Source: Takakia lepidozioides (lineage: Eukaryota; Streptophyta; Takakiopsida; Takakiales; Takakiaceae). From it: a DNA stretch of 64,000 nucleotides. Below, piece by piece: positions 19,571 to 32,000 of the stretch (position 1 is the first letter of the stretch; each line of letters opens with the position of its first letter). The notes under the pieces are model-generated. The model made no database searches. It saw nothing but the letters and a program-made list of their open reading frames with translations, and was not told the origin of the DNA. The stretch spans positions 75,930,756 through 75,994,755 of the forward strand of contig CM060731.1 in the NCBI GenBank assembly GCA_030704615.1. The letters run 5' to 3'. The position numbers and the translations under genes are program-made.

Positions 19571-22230
19571 AATTGCTCGGCCAACAATCTTTGAGATGAA
19601 TTTGGTGGAGGTGTGGCAGTCTCCAAACACTCCAAGATTCTTGATGAGTCGTGCTGATCAACCCAAAACCAGTGGTCAGCTTCTCATTGTGGTAGCAAAG
19701 AGAAAATTCATTTCCTCCACATCATGTAATACACAGCACGTGTCAGGCACATACCCCGCCTCTTCATCTGCCCAGACAATCTTCTCAGCTCAGCATGGAT
19801 TTCCTTAATTCTGGGATGCAACTTGTCATCTACAACGAGGTGCACCCTGTTGCCAACCTCAACGCAGCAGCGACCTGGCTCCTTTCTAACCCCTCTGACC
19901 TTCATCATTCTTCTCACCTTTGCAGTATCATTCCACCTGTCAGTTGCAGTATAGATGTGTGATATAGCAACACATAAGTCGCGGCATCATGTTCATCCCA
20001 CTTGAGGATAGATGTTGCCACACGTTCACAAAAATTGTTTTGGGCTTGCTGCGCTTTGTTCCGAGACTCTCTTCATCAGGTCCACTGCCTCATCCAATTG
20101 TCCCGCATGTCCAAGAAGGTCCACCATGCAGCCAAAGTGCTTTACTGGCAGGGTGACACCATGATCTTGGCTCAGGGAATCGAAGTAGCATCTTCCTTCA
20201 TTCTGTAGGCCAGTGTGCCTGCATGCAGAGAGAACACATATAAAGGTGATAATGTCCGGCTTCAAGCTGTTCTTTTGCATTCCTTCAAATAGTTGCAGGA
20301 CCTCCCTATGACAACCATGTTGGGCATATCCTACGATCATCGCATTCCACGACACCACATTTTATTCAGCCACATTGTCAAATACTCGCTTTGCATCCTC
20401 AATGCACTCACATTTGGCATACATGTCCACCAGGGCAGTGTTCAGAGTGAAATCGGGTACTATTCCAGATTTGACGATGTCACCATGGACCTCTTTGCCC
20501 TTTCCCAGGGCTACCAGGCTTGCACTACACGCATTGCAAAATGCAAACAAACGTCATGTGGTTGGGCTTCACCCCTTCGCACATCATTTGCTTATAGGTC
20601 TCCAAAGCCTCCATCCCGCGCCCTTGTTGTGCACATCCTGCAATCATCGCACTCCACGACACCACATCATACTGTCGAACACTCCATTTGCATCCTCGAT
20701 GCACCCACATTTGACAAACCTATCCACCAGGGCTGAAATCGGGTACAATTCCAGATTTGACGATGTCACCATGGACCTCTTTGTAGTTTTCCAGGGCTGC
20801 CAGGATTGCACACGCACTACTAATGCAAACAAACGTCATGTGGTTGGGCTTCACCCCCTTCGCACATCATTTGCTCATAGGTCTCCAAAGCCTCCATCCC
20901 GCGCCCTTGCTGTGCATATCCTGCAATCATCGTACTAGACACAACACCACATCACGTTCAGCCATACTGTCGAACACTCCCTTCATACATGTCCACAAGG
21001 GTATTGTTCAGAATGACATTTGGTCAGCTCTGACAATTTGTCACCATGGACCTCTTTGCCCTTTTCCAGAGCTGCCAGGCTTGCACACGCACTGCAAATG
21101 CAAAGAAACATGACGTGGTCAGGCTTCACCCCTTCCCCCATCATTTGATCATAGGTCTCCAAAGCCTCCATACCACATCCCTGTTGTGGATACCCTACAA
21201 GCATCGTGTTCCATGACACCACATCTCGTTCAGCCATAGTGTTGAAAACTTGCTTCGCATCCTTAATGCACCCACATTTGGCATACATGTCCACCAGGGC
21301 AGTGTTCAGAATGAGATCTGGTACAATTCCAGCTTTGACGATGTCGCCGTGGACCTCTTTCCCCTTTTCCAGAGCTCCCAGGCTTGCACACGCATTGCAA
21401 ACACGAACAAATGTGATGTGGTTGGCGCAGCATTTGCTCATAGGTCTCCAAAACATTCCTACCACACCCATGCTTGGTAAATCCTGCCAACATTATATTC
21501 CAAGTGATCAAAGATCGTTGAGGCATTCTGTTGAACACGTGGTGAGCATCCATGATGCTCCCGCACTCACATGTTGACAATGGTGTTGAGGAGAAAAACA
21601 TTTGGCGTGAATCCACTTTAGATAATGTGCGTGTGCATCTGCTTTCCAGCTTCCAGATCTTCCATCTTGATGCACTTAAGCAAAAGACAGACATACGTAT
21701 ATGAAATGCCTCATTGATTTAAAGGTTGTAGAGCCTCTGTCAGTATGCCTGCCGCACAAAGCATCTTTACATGCCCAGAAGTGCCAGAAGATGACACAAA
21801 CAAATGTGATGTGGTTGGGCTTCACCCCTTTGCGCAACATTTGCTCATAGGTCTCCAAAACATTCCTACCACACCCATGCTTGGTAAATCCTGCCAACAT
21901 TATATTCCAAGTGATCAAAGATCGTTGAGGCATTCTTTGAACACTCGGTGAGCATCCATGATGCTCCCGCACTTAACATACATGTTGACAAGGGTGTTGA
22001 GGAGAAAAACATTTGGCGTGAATCCTCTTTAGATAATGTGAGTGTGCATATGCTTTCCAGCTTCAAGACCTTCCATCTTGATGCACTTAAGCAAGAGACA
22101 GACATACGTATCTGAATGCCTCCTTGGTTTAAAGTTTGTAGAGCTTCTGTCAGTCTGCCTACCGCACAAAGCATCTTTACATGCCCAGAAGTGCCAGAAG
22201 AGGCATTGTGGACTCCCTCTCTTGATCATC
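19571..22230 (-). pseudogene. DYW-type pentatricopeptide repeat (PPR) protein, decayed
   Basis: Read from about 22,200 down, the minus strand encodes successive PLS-type repeats such as LLKCIKMEGLEAGKHMHTHI, ALVDMYAKCGCIKDAKQVF, VVSWNTMLVGY and HITFVCVLNACASLGALEKG. Then come the C-terminal repeats (20,358-20,026: GCMVDLLGHAGQLDEAVDLM) and the E/E+ motif (19,917-19,708: VRGVRKEPGRCCVEVGNRVH). Last is a DYW-domain remnant (19,712-19,585) with an HxE-like HNEKL and GDCHTSTKFISKIVGRAI, which carries the CxxCH-type zinc site in part. Frameshifts and stops occur between almost every repeat. The final residues of the DYW domain are lost. A stretch of about 370 bp is duplicated (21,415-21,720 and 21,795-22,095). 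Intact relatives are organelle C-to-U editing factors. Confidence 0.85.
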
Positions 22231-22239
22231 TTTCAGAAG

Positions 22240-22790
22240 CTGTGGTCATGGTTGAGGTGCTTGATTTTATCAACTGTGCCGCTACAGTTGCTGCCTTTAG
22301 TTGACCATCTACCCATGCAGGTTTCTTGTAGCTATTGATCCACAGGGAATCATAGGTAATCTGGAGCTTGAAGTCCGGCCCTCTTGGATGAATCTGGACC
22401 CACACTCTATCCCTGCTCCTTCAGCTACATCTGCACAGATCATACATCCTTGCCTTGCTGCTAGCAGCTAACAATGATAGCCTAGATTTGTTCTAGGAAA
22501 CACCCAACTCAACATATCCCACTAGTTCCTATGCTCAATTGCATCTGCTACTCTCTGTAATCCAACAGACATTGACCTTTTTGCATCGATTGTCCCACCA
22601 TTGACTGGGGTCAGAAAAGTATTCATTCCACAGCTTCTCCTCGTCTCTGTTACTAACGGTGTGAAGTTCTTCCAGCAAACACCCCAACCCTACTTATCAC
22701 ACTAGATCCTATGCTGACTTGCATATTCATTCTGAAGCTTCTCCTCGTTATCTGTTTTTGGATACTTTCCTGCTGCCACATCGGCAGTAA
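22240..22790. repeat. Duplicated module, copy 1
   Basis: This segment matches 23,945-24,270. Minus-strand coding in both copies gives VQIHPRGPDFK..IT.DSLWIN.YKK..WVDGQL, and the plus-strand side carries GTGAAGTTCTTCCAGCAAAC. In this copy the order is partly scrambled and the reading frame is broken. The protein is unassigned; it is probably the terminal part of the neighbouring transposase-like element. Confidence 0.6.
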
Positions 22791-23590
22791 CTTGTCAAGG
22801 TCACTCCAAACCACCACAGATCCACCCAACAAGCTACCTTAGAATTCAATATGCATCTCAGGGCCGAGTCTGATGGGCAAAACAAGCTGAAATAGGTCGA
22901 AGAAGGTGCCCTTCACATTGTCCTTGAACATCAACCCAAAATGACCTCTCGTGTGTGCTGCTTGTGTCTGTAGTCAGATAATGTCGGATTGGTCTGTGAG
23001 AACCACCACGGTGCAGCTAAGCAGGCAGAGATTGAAACACAGCCTACTAAGACCAAGCTGATTCTCCCAAGAACCTTGTAAACATCAGGAAGAATTCCAA
23101 ATCATGGTATGGTAAGATCTCAACTTCATGGGCCCTTGTGTTGATGTAGGTGATAGAATCAATCATCAAAAGTATGGAACTGTTCTTTGAACTGGTCAGC
23201 CATAGAGCTCTCTTCCTCTTTATCTAGTTTGCACACCTTCCAATCCCACCTTTCAGGCATTTCCAGTAAGGTTGCCACCACCTGCATACACCATATCCAG
23301 TGGGCACATGAGGTGAGTGCCCCTTTACATGCCATAAGCACATACATGGAAAATATATGAAAATACATACATGAAAAATACTATAAATGTGCAGCTATTC
23401 AGAAATGTACCTGCCCTTGAAGTAGGGCATTATATGAAGGCATATTTGTGAAGGTATGTTTTCTTCATATACAATTTTCCGGTGTGGTTTAAACAGGAAT
23501 GCAATATGGATTTTTACCCGGTGATGTAACATCAGGATAAAGTAAAATAAAAACAATGCATGGTCTCCAGCGGTGGACAGAGCAGAGAGA
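22791..23590. other. Interval without a recognised gene
   Basis: It holds the second copy of the AGTCAGATAATGTCGGATTG segment at about 22,970-23,070. There are weak minus-strand frames (23,159-23,368) without domains. Confidence 0.3.

Positions 23591-23632
<42 letters not shown>
23584..23632. repeat. GA microsatellite
   Basis: About 48 bp of almost pure (GA)n, interrupted once near the start. Confidence 0.95.
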
Positions 23633-23633
<1 letters not shown>

Positions 23634-23833
23634 TATGGTTGGTGGGGCCTCACCTCCCGGCCTAACTGCATAGGTAGTTTCTGTCCTTGGACAAGCCGGT
23701 GAGCCAATATGAACTCTTTCACCACTTGTCTCCCTTCCGAATTCACGTCCCCTGCAGGCAGCCACAGCCGTATCTACAAATCACATTGTTCTCAAACCTC
23801 ATAGAGTCTGTTGCCCTGCTGCCTTCTCACACA

Positions 23834-24184
23834 TCATGTTTTCCTTCTGGAAGATTGTCTGGTTGTTGTTGGTTTTGTCCGTGACTTCTTACAGATTCTG
23901 TCTACCTCAATATGCAATTCTCTCCAGCCCTCGATCTCTTCTCTGTTTCCTGGCAATGCAGAGATAATAAAGAAAAACAGGGTGAAATGTGTTGAAGAAG
24001 GTGCCTCCACTAATTGTGCTGTTGCCGCTGCTGTTTCCAGTTGACCATCTACCCACGTAGATTTCTTGTAGCGATTGATCCACAGGGAATCAGAAGTAAT
24101 CTTGTGTTTGAAATCCGGCCCTCTTGGATGAATCTGGACCTCTATCCCTGGTCCTTCAGCCATCCCTGCCTGTGTAAAAATCAT
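23834..24184 (-). other. Duplicated module, copy 2 (open frame)
   Basis: A 116-codon minus-strand frame containing VQIHPRGPDFKHKITSDSLW and WINRYKKSTWVDGQLE. The same residues are recoverable from the scrambled copy at 22.3 kb, with mostly conservative changes, which suggests it was once coding. No family is recognised. It ends next to the start of the plus-strand transposase-like frame. Confidence 0.4.
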
Positions 24185-24209
24185 GAATACTTGCTACTAG
24201 CTAGCAGCT

Positions 24210-25516
24210 GACACGGACGGCGTGAAGTTCTTTCAGCAAACACCCCAACCCTACTTATCACACTTAATGTTTGATCACGTGAAGCGAGTGAAGGATTGGA
24301 CGACCATGGCCTGTCATGTGTATGATCCTATGTACCAGCGAGTTATGACTATTGTTGTTTGTGACATGCAGTCGGAGGACACAGAGTCCCAAATTCTTAT
24401 GCGGAAGGCTCTAGTTAACGTCATGAGAGTTCATGGTTTACCAAATGCAAATTTCACAGGGTTCATGGCAGACAGCGCACAAGCTAATTGGAATGTTGTG
24501 CGGACTGTGTTTGGCTCTGGTGACCCGAAAATACCAATGCAAGGCCAGGAATACACTTGCCTCTTTCATAGGACCCAGTCCCTTCGACGGCACACAAAAA
24601 ATTCCATAAAATTGGAGTTGCAAGAGGAGCACCTGCGACTATGCCGTCTCTACAAAGATGCCACCACAGAAAAGGAAGCAAATGCCATGTTTCAGACTAT
24701 CAGAGTATGGTGGTACTCCTCTGAGGCGGCGAATCTGGAGGGGATCAAAGAGCTAGAAGACTGATTGGGCTTTTGGCACTTCAGATACAGACAGTGGGGT
24801 GCCTTCATGACCGCTGTAAGTTAGACTCATACTACCATGATTTTCAATTCTTCTTATATATATGAGGGTGTGCACCAGCGGCCTTGCTGTCCAATCCAGT
24901 CCAGGTCGAATGCTGCTCCACATAACAGTGGCATGTATGTGGCATTTACCTGCAGAATATATCACTGGAAGACATTGCGGATATGCCATCCTGCAATCTC
25001 GCAGAGACTGTTCATAGTATGTGGATGGCGCAATCTGGTAAGAACGGCCGGAACCTTTACGTTGCAACTGCAGATGACCTTATCCGCGCTCTTTCGCAAC
25101 AAACAAAGTACCGAGACTTCATCAGGGGACGAGGTGCTGGTAAGGGGCCGGACAGGGCAGAGTTGCTGCTCAGGGTTGCTAACAGATGCAAGCATCCTGC
25201 AAAAATGGCGCGGGCTATTAACGAGTACACGATTGGAACACCTTTGCAGTCCAAGCTCCCACATCTGGAAGGTGAGGAGAGATTCGGATCATGCAAGCGC
25301 AAACTGGACACCCCTCCAGGATCGGCGGGTGACTCCCATCGGCATGATAGAGATAATTTCTCCATACCTCGAGTGCTTGTGCCACCCAATTTTGGATGTA
25401 CTACTCCATCTGTGGATGCAGGTTGTTTTGCAGATTTCGATGCAACATATGCCACAGCTTTGGCACGGGGAGAAGGACGGACGCTGCTGCCGGTTGAGGA
25501 GACCGATTTGTGGTGA
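24210..25516 (+). pseudogene. Transposase-like protein, decayed
   Basis: The plus-strand frame from about 24,216 encodes CHVYDPMYQRVMTIVVCDMQ, GFMADSAQANWNVVRTVFG and CLFHRTQSLRRHTKNSI. The acidic residues and the FMADSAQAN / HRTQSLRRH layout resemble the catalytic core of DDE-type plant transposases. A TGA at 24,762 interrupts the frame (LED-stop-LGFWHF), which then continues to a donor at about 24,816. A second exon, starting after CAG at about 24,955, encodes DIADMPSCNLAETVHSMWM, then KLPHLEGEERFGSCKRKLD and GDSHRHDRDNF, ending at 25,516. The family name is not certain. One nonsense change and no terminal repeats that I could find make it a fossil. Confidence 0.55.
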
Positions 25517-25964
25517 TGCAATGTGGTACATAGAACGGATTCCGAAAGGATCAAAAGTTGGTTGTTCTGCTATCAGGGCATTGTCTTTTGTGAAGTGCAC
25601 AAGTAAAATTTGCAGAGGCGCTGGCAGGACTCCAGCACCGACATTCACAGGTTTGTTTGCCTGGCAGACTTGTTTCTAGGTTCGCTCACTCATTATATAT
25701 TCAACTTTGAAACACGTTCAAGTTGGACGACGAGGATGATTTTGCCATGCTTGCTTAAAATTTGTTCACAGAATTGGACACATATGAGAGTGGGAAGCCC
25801 CTTCCCCATGCATGTCATTTTATGTGGTAAACATAGGGATACAAAACTAAAATCAGTAACTCTGCATTTGGGCTGTTGCTTTTGCATGCAGACCTCTACT
25901 ATAAAGTAGCAGAGCAGGAGCCAAAGCAAAGATGGAAGTTCAAAGTTCAAACACAAGAATAACA

Positions 25965-27400
25965 TTGTTGCACTATTGATACCCAGATGATTAGCTAAAC
26001 ACATATGATGACATCTCTAAGTGCATCCTCAAAACTGTAAAGTGATACGCAAGACATTAGTTCACATCATACAATGTCAACTAAAATCTTGCGTCGCACT
26101 TTATCAGTCTTGCTATGCACACAGAGTATGATAGTTCTTGTATGTGGTGGCATGGTCACTCTTATGTATGATGGGAGGAGGTGTTCAGGATGGACCACAA
26201 GACTAGCCTTGCACACTAAGTAAGTTATTTTATATTTTCTCTAGCTTTATCACTTTTTTAATGATGGGTGGAAGTTATCAAAATGATTGTGCATTCTTTA
26301 CATATATTCCATCAGAATATGGATGTTATAGAAACAAATAAACATCGTGTAATCGCATGTGTTTCTGTTCCTACATTAATAAGGCAACTCCTAAGTGAAG
26401 CGACAAAAACCCAAATGATTTCCCACTTTTTGACTTCCTACAATAGTTAGTAATATTACTTGTCGTCAACATCGATTAGGTTGTTCATCGATTGTGTCGT
26501 TTAATTTTTGAGATTATTTAGTGAAGATGATACGTGAAAGAATGGTCTAAAGAAGCACGCGCGATCGCGCATGCTTCATTTGGTACTTCTATTCGTGGGT
26601 CCAACAACATCACTATTGATACCCAGATGATTAGCTAGACACATATGAGGACATCTCTGAGTGCATCCTCAAAACTGTAAAGTGATTCGCAAGACATTAG
26701 TTAACATCGTACAATGTCAACTAAAATCTTGCGACGCACTTTATCAGACTTGCCATGCACACATATTATGATAATTCTTGTATGTGCTACTGACATGGTC
26801 ACTCTTATGTATGATGGGAGGAGGTGTTCAATGTGGTCCACAAGACAATACAATACTAGCCGAGTATCGATCCAAAGGTCTGGGTCAGTGTGTAATATTA
26901 CTTGACGTCAACATCGATTAGGTTGTTCATCGATTATGTCGATCAATGTTTGAGATTAGACAATGAAGATGTGATGTGAAAGAATGGTCTAAAGAAGCAC
27001 GCGCGATCGCGTGTACTTTATTTGATACTTCTATTCGTGGGACCAACATCAACACTATTAATACCCAGATGATTAGTTAAACACATATGAGGACATCTCT
27101 GAGTACATCCTCAAAACTGGAAAGTGATACGCAAGATATTAGTTCACATCATACAATATCTTGCATCGCACTTTATTAGTCTTGCCATGCACACAGAGTA
27201 TGATAGTTCATGTATGCGGTGACATGGTCACTCTTATGTATGATGGGATGAGGTGTTCAAGGTGGACCACAAGACTAGCCTTGCACACTGAACAAGTTAT
27301 CAGAATATGGATGTTACAAATGAACATCGCGAGATCGCGCGTGTTTCTGTTCTTACATTAATAAGGCCACTCCTAAGTAAAACAACAAAAACCCAAATGA
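25965..27400. repeat. Direct-repeat block with three diverged units
   Basis: Three copies begin near 25,981, 26,621 and 27,063 with ACCCAGATGATTAG. They share CGCAAGACATTAGTTCACAT, ATGGTCACTCTTATGTATGA and a GGTGTTCA.GGTGGACCACAAGAC segment. The first two spacers end in TTAGGTTGTTCATCGATT and a GATC-centred palindrome. Units differ by indels (spacings 640 and 442 bp). Short plus-strand open frames inside are not convincing genes. Confidence 0.75.
26555..26574. repeat. GATC-centred palindrome
   Basis: GCACGCGCGATCGCGCATGC, a near-perfect inverted repeat in AT-rich DNA. It is one of a family of such sites at about 26,555, 26,995, 27,327, 27,768, 27,961, 30,218, 30,305, 30,391 and 32,144. Confidence 0.8.
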
Positions 27401-28224
27401 TTTCCTACTTCCTGACTGGACTCTCAGAATGCATTTTAATTCTTGTCATGTAAATCACAAGACATTATCTAACACTCGCGATGTTAAATAAAATCTTGTG
27501 GTTAATTTGATATGTAGTGAAATGCAAATATCTGAAGTATGTCCCAGAATGTGTGAGCTATGTCAATGCTTGTCATGATGGGTTGATTCGTACATTTGGA
27601 ATATAGATGTGTTGTAGTATGACTTCTTCGTTTCATTCTTATTCTAAATATAAATTACGGCGACTCCCAGCTAGATAATCCTCGATGTTCTCAATGTTCT
27701 TTAATAGTCCTTCCAGTAGATTTCTCTCAGTGAGTTGAAATTAGTTCATCTGTTCCTTAACTCAATAACGCGTGATCTCGCGAGGTTCTGAAGTTCCTAC
27801 ACCTCAGAAGAATTTTCTTGGGATCACGGATGTCAGGATACTCTTCTATGACAGAAAGAACAGAGTTATGGATATGGATTTTGTTCGCTATGCTTAGCAA
27901 CCTCGTTGCTGCTTCAAATCGGGTTTTATGTTATTGGAGGGAAAATTGTGGACCAAATATGCGCGATCACGCGTTCTTCGCGTGTCTCATTCTGTACATT
28001 CTGTAACTGAGCACGAGTTCTTGATGATTCTTTGAGTGTGGTGAATTCGTGTTCGATGAAGGAGGAGAATGAGATGGAACATACCGGACACAAGACAACG
28101 CTTTCACCCTCCTCACAAGGTGAATGCGGAGATGCGGTTATTATGACGGGACCTTCCGAAGGACTTCAAGTTTATGATCGATCATCTCCAGTTTTTACAA
28201 TTCCATCAACAGAGGAGCCTGACA

Positions 28225-28640
28225 TACAGCTACTCTCCTGAATCAGACGATCTGGACAATTATTCACCAATATGATATTTTTGCGACATTCCTCCCGGGC
28301 CAGCAGCTTTAAGTTTTTTTCTAGAACAATACTGTGGAGGGTCTTCTGGAGATCCTGTAGCTGAAGTATCGGTAGAATCAAATGATTTTTGTGCTGGGTA
28401 CCCTGCGTATACACCAGAATCCCCAAAGTACACTCCCTTATCTCCAGGATATACTCCCGAATCCCCAGAGTATTCACCAATAGGATACTTTAGCCACCTC
28501 AGTCGGCTGCGTTGGCCTCATTTTTGGCACAATACACACCTACGTCAGCTGTAAGTTCCAACCATTCGGAATCATCAGAAATGGAAAGATTCTGCATGGG
28601 CACACCGGAGTACACTTCCACCAGTTCAGAAATCTCCATA
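28225..28640 (+). pseudogene. RNA polymerase II CTD-like heptad tail
   Basis: The plus strand at 28,225-28,275 reads YSYSPESDDLDNYSPI before a TGA. A second frame, from about 28,276 to 28,554, reads YTPESPK-YTPLSPG-YTPESPE-YSPIGY at about 28,395-28,478, three and a half consecutive heptads with the Y-x-P-x-S-P pattern of the Rpb1 C-terminal domain (YSPTSPS). A further TPEYTSTSSE lies near 28,604. No Rpb1 core precedes it; 27.8-28.2 kb is broken coding sequence. It could also be another Tyr/Pro-rich repeat protein. Confidence 0.45.
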
Positions 28641-29099
28641 TGTTCCACCAAATACCCACTATAATCAGTAGGATAACTTTCAGGGTACCCGAGAAGTTTT
28701 CAAGAGATTCACTGGGGTCTGCTGAATCACCATAGTCGTTCATCTCAGTGTTAGACAGGCATATATGACAGCACATTTAAACGCCAATGATGTCTCCGTT
28801 TTCGTTCTTCACTGTTGAATAATAAAGTATTCTTGATTATTTATGAACCAATTAATTGATCTGCACCTTTTGAGATTTCCAGCTTAATTGTAACTTTGAT
28901 TTATTCCAAACCATTTATTTCATGTTGCAGTCACATTTGAATGTCCCGTATTCCACTCAATTGTAAGTTAGTATTTGTGAATTCCATTTATTCCAAGAGG
29001 GATTCCCATTTGTATGTTGGCATGATATCCGTTACATTATGTTTTGTTTCAAATTGCGGTCTTTCCTCTCAATCCTGAAATAATAATGCCTTGACATAT

Positions 29100-32000
29100 C
29101 TTATCCCAATATCATAATGTTGTGTTTCATGTTCAGTGGCCAGTCAAACATACCTCCGGATTGCCTGGATGGCGAATGCAAGGAGATATGTGGGGAGTTC
29201 ATCTCACCAAAATCACCAAACTTCAGCATAGACCACGTAGCTTTGTATACTCTAAACCAGACGATCTCCGAGTGGGGAATAAATCCTGTGGGTGTACCCC
29301 CTGACCACCAACTGAAGTTTTCCTTCAAGATTGGAGCAGAGATGAAGGAGCTTAATTATGGCTACGTTAAAGATGTTGAGATGGAGTCCGACGTGGAGAA
29401 TCCAATGATGGTGGTTTTCATATTGGAGGATGGTAGAGCGAAAAAGACGTTTGGCTTTTCTCTGGAATCTCGTTGCGTTCACAAAGCAATGATGAAACCA
29501 GCTGTGAAGATGGGATTCATTTTCCCTGAAGGTGGTGCAGCCCCAACTGCTCAGGGATTCGTACGAGCTTGGAGCATTTTCCAAGATGTACTCCATGCGT
29601 AGAGAAATATCAACAAAAACGATGCGGCAGCGAAGGGAGCAAAGGGTAAAGAGAAACGGAAGTCCACGACGGGATCCTCTCAGACTGAGAATGAGGAGGA
29701 GCAGCCAGCCGGGAAAAAGAAAAAGAAAGAAGAGCTCGATATTGTATTTATGAAAGACAACAAGAAGCGCTGGCAAGATTTTTGACAAGGTGAAGTGCGA
29801 GGCGATGAATCAGAGTCTGAAGAATGACTACCAAGACATGTTTCCTTTTGGGTTCAACCATATAATCTCAATTGACATCTCAAGGATGGAACTTGCTCCA
29901 AGAAGCATGGTGTATCGTCCGCTGAATATTAATCACAAATATGAAGTAAAAGCCCGTCTGTACCAGCTAAGAGTTCTAGATACGAAACATCCCGTCTATC
30001 TGGCGCTGAGGAATGAACAGGTGCCAACCCAGGTGTCTGCGATGAAACCAAGGCATCAAAAGGATATGAACAATTCAAAATTCTTCACCCTCCCACCCCC
30101 ATCCGACAGAATGTGGAGTTCGAGTATTGGGGGAGATGGTATGTTGTGAGAGCCGCTACAGACCCTTGGAGGCCAGCGCACAATTACGGCAGCAAATGTA
30201 TATTACATCAACGTTTACCTCGCGCGATCGTGTGCTTTTATATTCTTTTCTACTTCTATGAGAATCTTCTTTCGGATATTTCTATGCGTTGTTTTATTAG
30301 CATTCTCGCGTGATCGCGCATGCTTCTACTATATGATTATATCTGATGCATCTACAACTGGTTTCTATGATATGCATAGCATGATAAGCAAGCACGCGCG
30401 ATCGCGCGTGCTCCATTTTAGTTCAATTCCATGCTGATGTAACACTTTCCAAATCAGGAACTCGTGGAGGAAATTACTGACCGGGAGCAGAGGGACTACT
30501 ACGCCGAATGATCATCAATTATCCTATGATCAGATAGCAATAATCGACAGCTGAAGATTTCTAAGCTCCTGAACGACCCAAATAAAGCCCAAAAATTTGA
30601 CACAACATTCCCGGAGAAAGTTGCTCACGCCAGGATGTACTATGAGTCGAGGGGGAAGCCCAAGAAATTCAACGATAATGTTTCGAAATCTGAAACCCAT
30701 TCAGTGGAAGGTAATCATTCGGACTTCCATTTTTGTTTAATGTCCCGTTGTACAATCACCAGAATTGCGTGTACCCGTTGTGTGCTGGCCTGACATGCTG
30801 TTCATGTTGACCAGGAATTTTTGCAAGCCTCACAACTTATATTGGAGATGCTTAGCGTTAAGGATGCCATGACTTTGGTCCGTTGCGATGACGATGTTTG
30901 GGAGAAATGGCAGAAGGTTTTCAGAGAGTGGAGAAGAGAAACCTCCTGGACATTAACGGAAAGAAGCATAAGGGTGTACAATCGCAGCTGACAAAATCTG
31001 CCGACTGCAAATTCCAAAGATTGAACCCCCTACAAATGAAGAAGGTTGCGCATAAGATTTTGGACATGAAGATCTGCGTTCGTGGCCCTTACAAGGGAAA
31101 AGACCCCAAGATTCTTTGTCTGTCAGATTACATCGATCGAATCAAGGACAGGCGGTTTATCATCGATGATGTCATGGTGGTATTGGGATTTGATGCCATG
31201 AGCAAGCAGTACCCAGAGCCATAAACAAAAGCACAATGGCTCAAAGTGAAGAAAATGTACAAATTCAACAAGTCGGAGTTCGAGACATTCCGATCGAAAC
31301 TGGGGGCCAAATACATGAAAAGCAAGATGAATATAAATATGAAGACCGAGAAAGTGAGTGACGCTTTCATCAAATACGTGCTTTCATGCAAGAAAATGGT
31401 TGAAGACATGGAGAAGGAAATGGGCAACCTCAAGGATACCTTCAAGTTACATTACCAGTGCATAGGAGGAAAGCGGAGGTTCACGGACGCCAAAACTCAG
31501 TTGAAAATTGTGAGAAAGAGGGATTTCGATAACATCGCATTGGTGTTCGTCAACACAGTCTGTGACAATGACTCAGTTGTTTTCATGCAAAGAAATTACA
31601 AAAATATTTTTGATGCGTTCTTCGAACAACAGCTGAGCCCTAATGCATTTGTCTTCTTCTCGACGCAGAGGTCCTCTTCCAATCTGCTTTCGTACATAAG
31701 GTTTGGCGAGGGTCGGAACAAGTATATTCTACTTCAGGGGTTGTATCTTCTTGGAGAGTTTGACAATCCTTACTAGAGCCGGCCAAAGTCATTTTCAAGG
31801 CCACTCATGTGCCTTGATTACATATTTCCTGCAACAGCTGCCCAGATTGAGAACCACGAGGAGAACTTGCAGGGTGTCTTGATGTTCAGCCCCATTAAAC
31901 CAGTGATTAAGGCTCCGGATATTGAGTTCACGGAACACGAGAAAGAATGTGCCGCTTATGAACACGAATTACGGACAAAGACGAACAACTATATTGTGTC

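Noticed and set aside
20293-21577. Several plus-strand open frames with repeated His/Pro/Thr-rich text
   Set aside because: They are the antisense of the PPR repeats. The minus strand gives recognisable PPR motifs in the same places.
25965-27400. CRISPR-like array
   Set aside because: Units are hundreds of bases long, diverged and few; no short regular repeat-spacer pattern exists anywhere in the window.
26555-30412. GCGATCGC sites as the cyanobacterial HIP1 motif
   Set aside because: The surroundings are spliced, eukaryotic and AT-rich, and the palindromes are longer than the HIP1 octamer.
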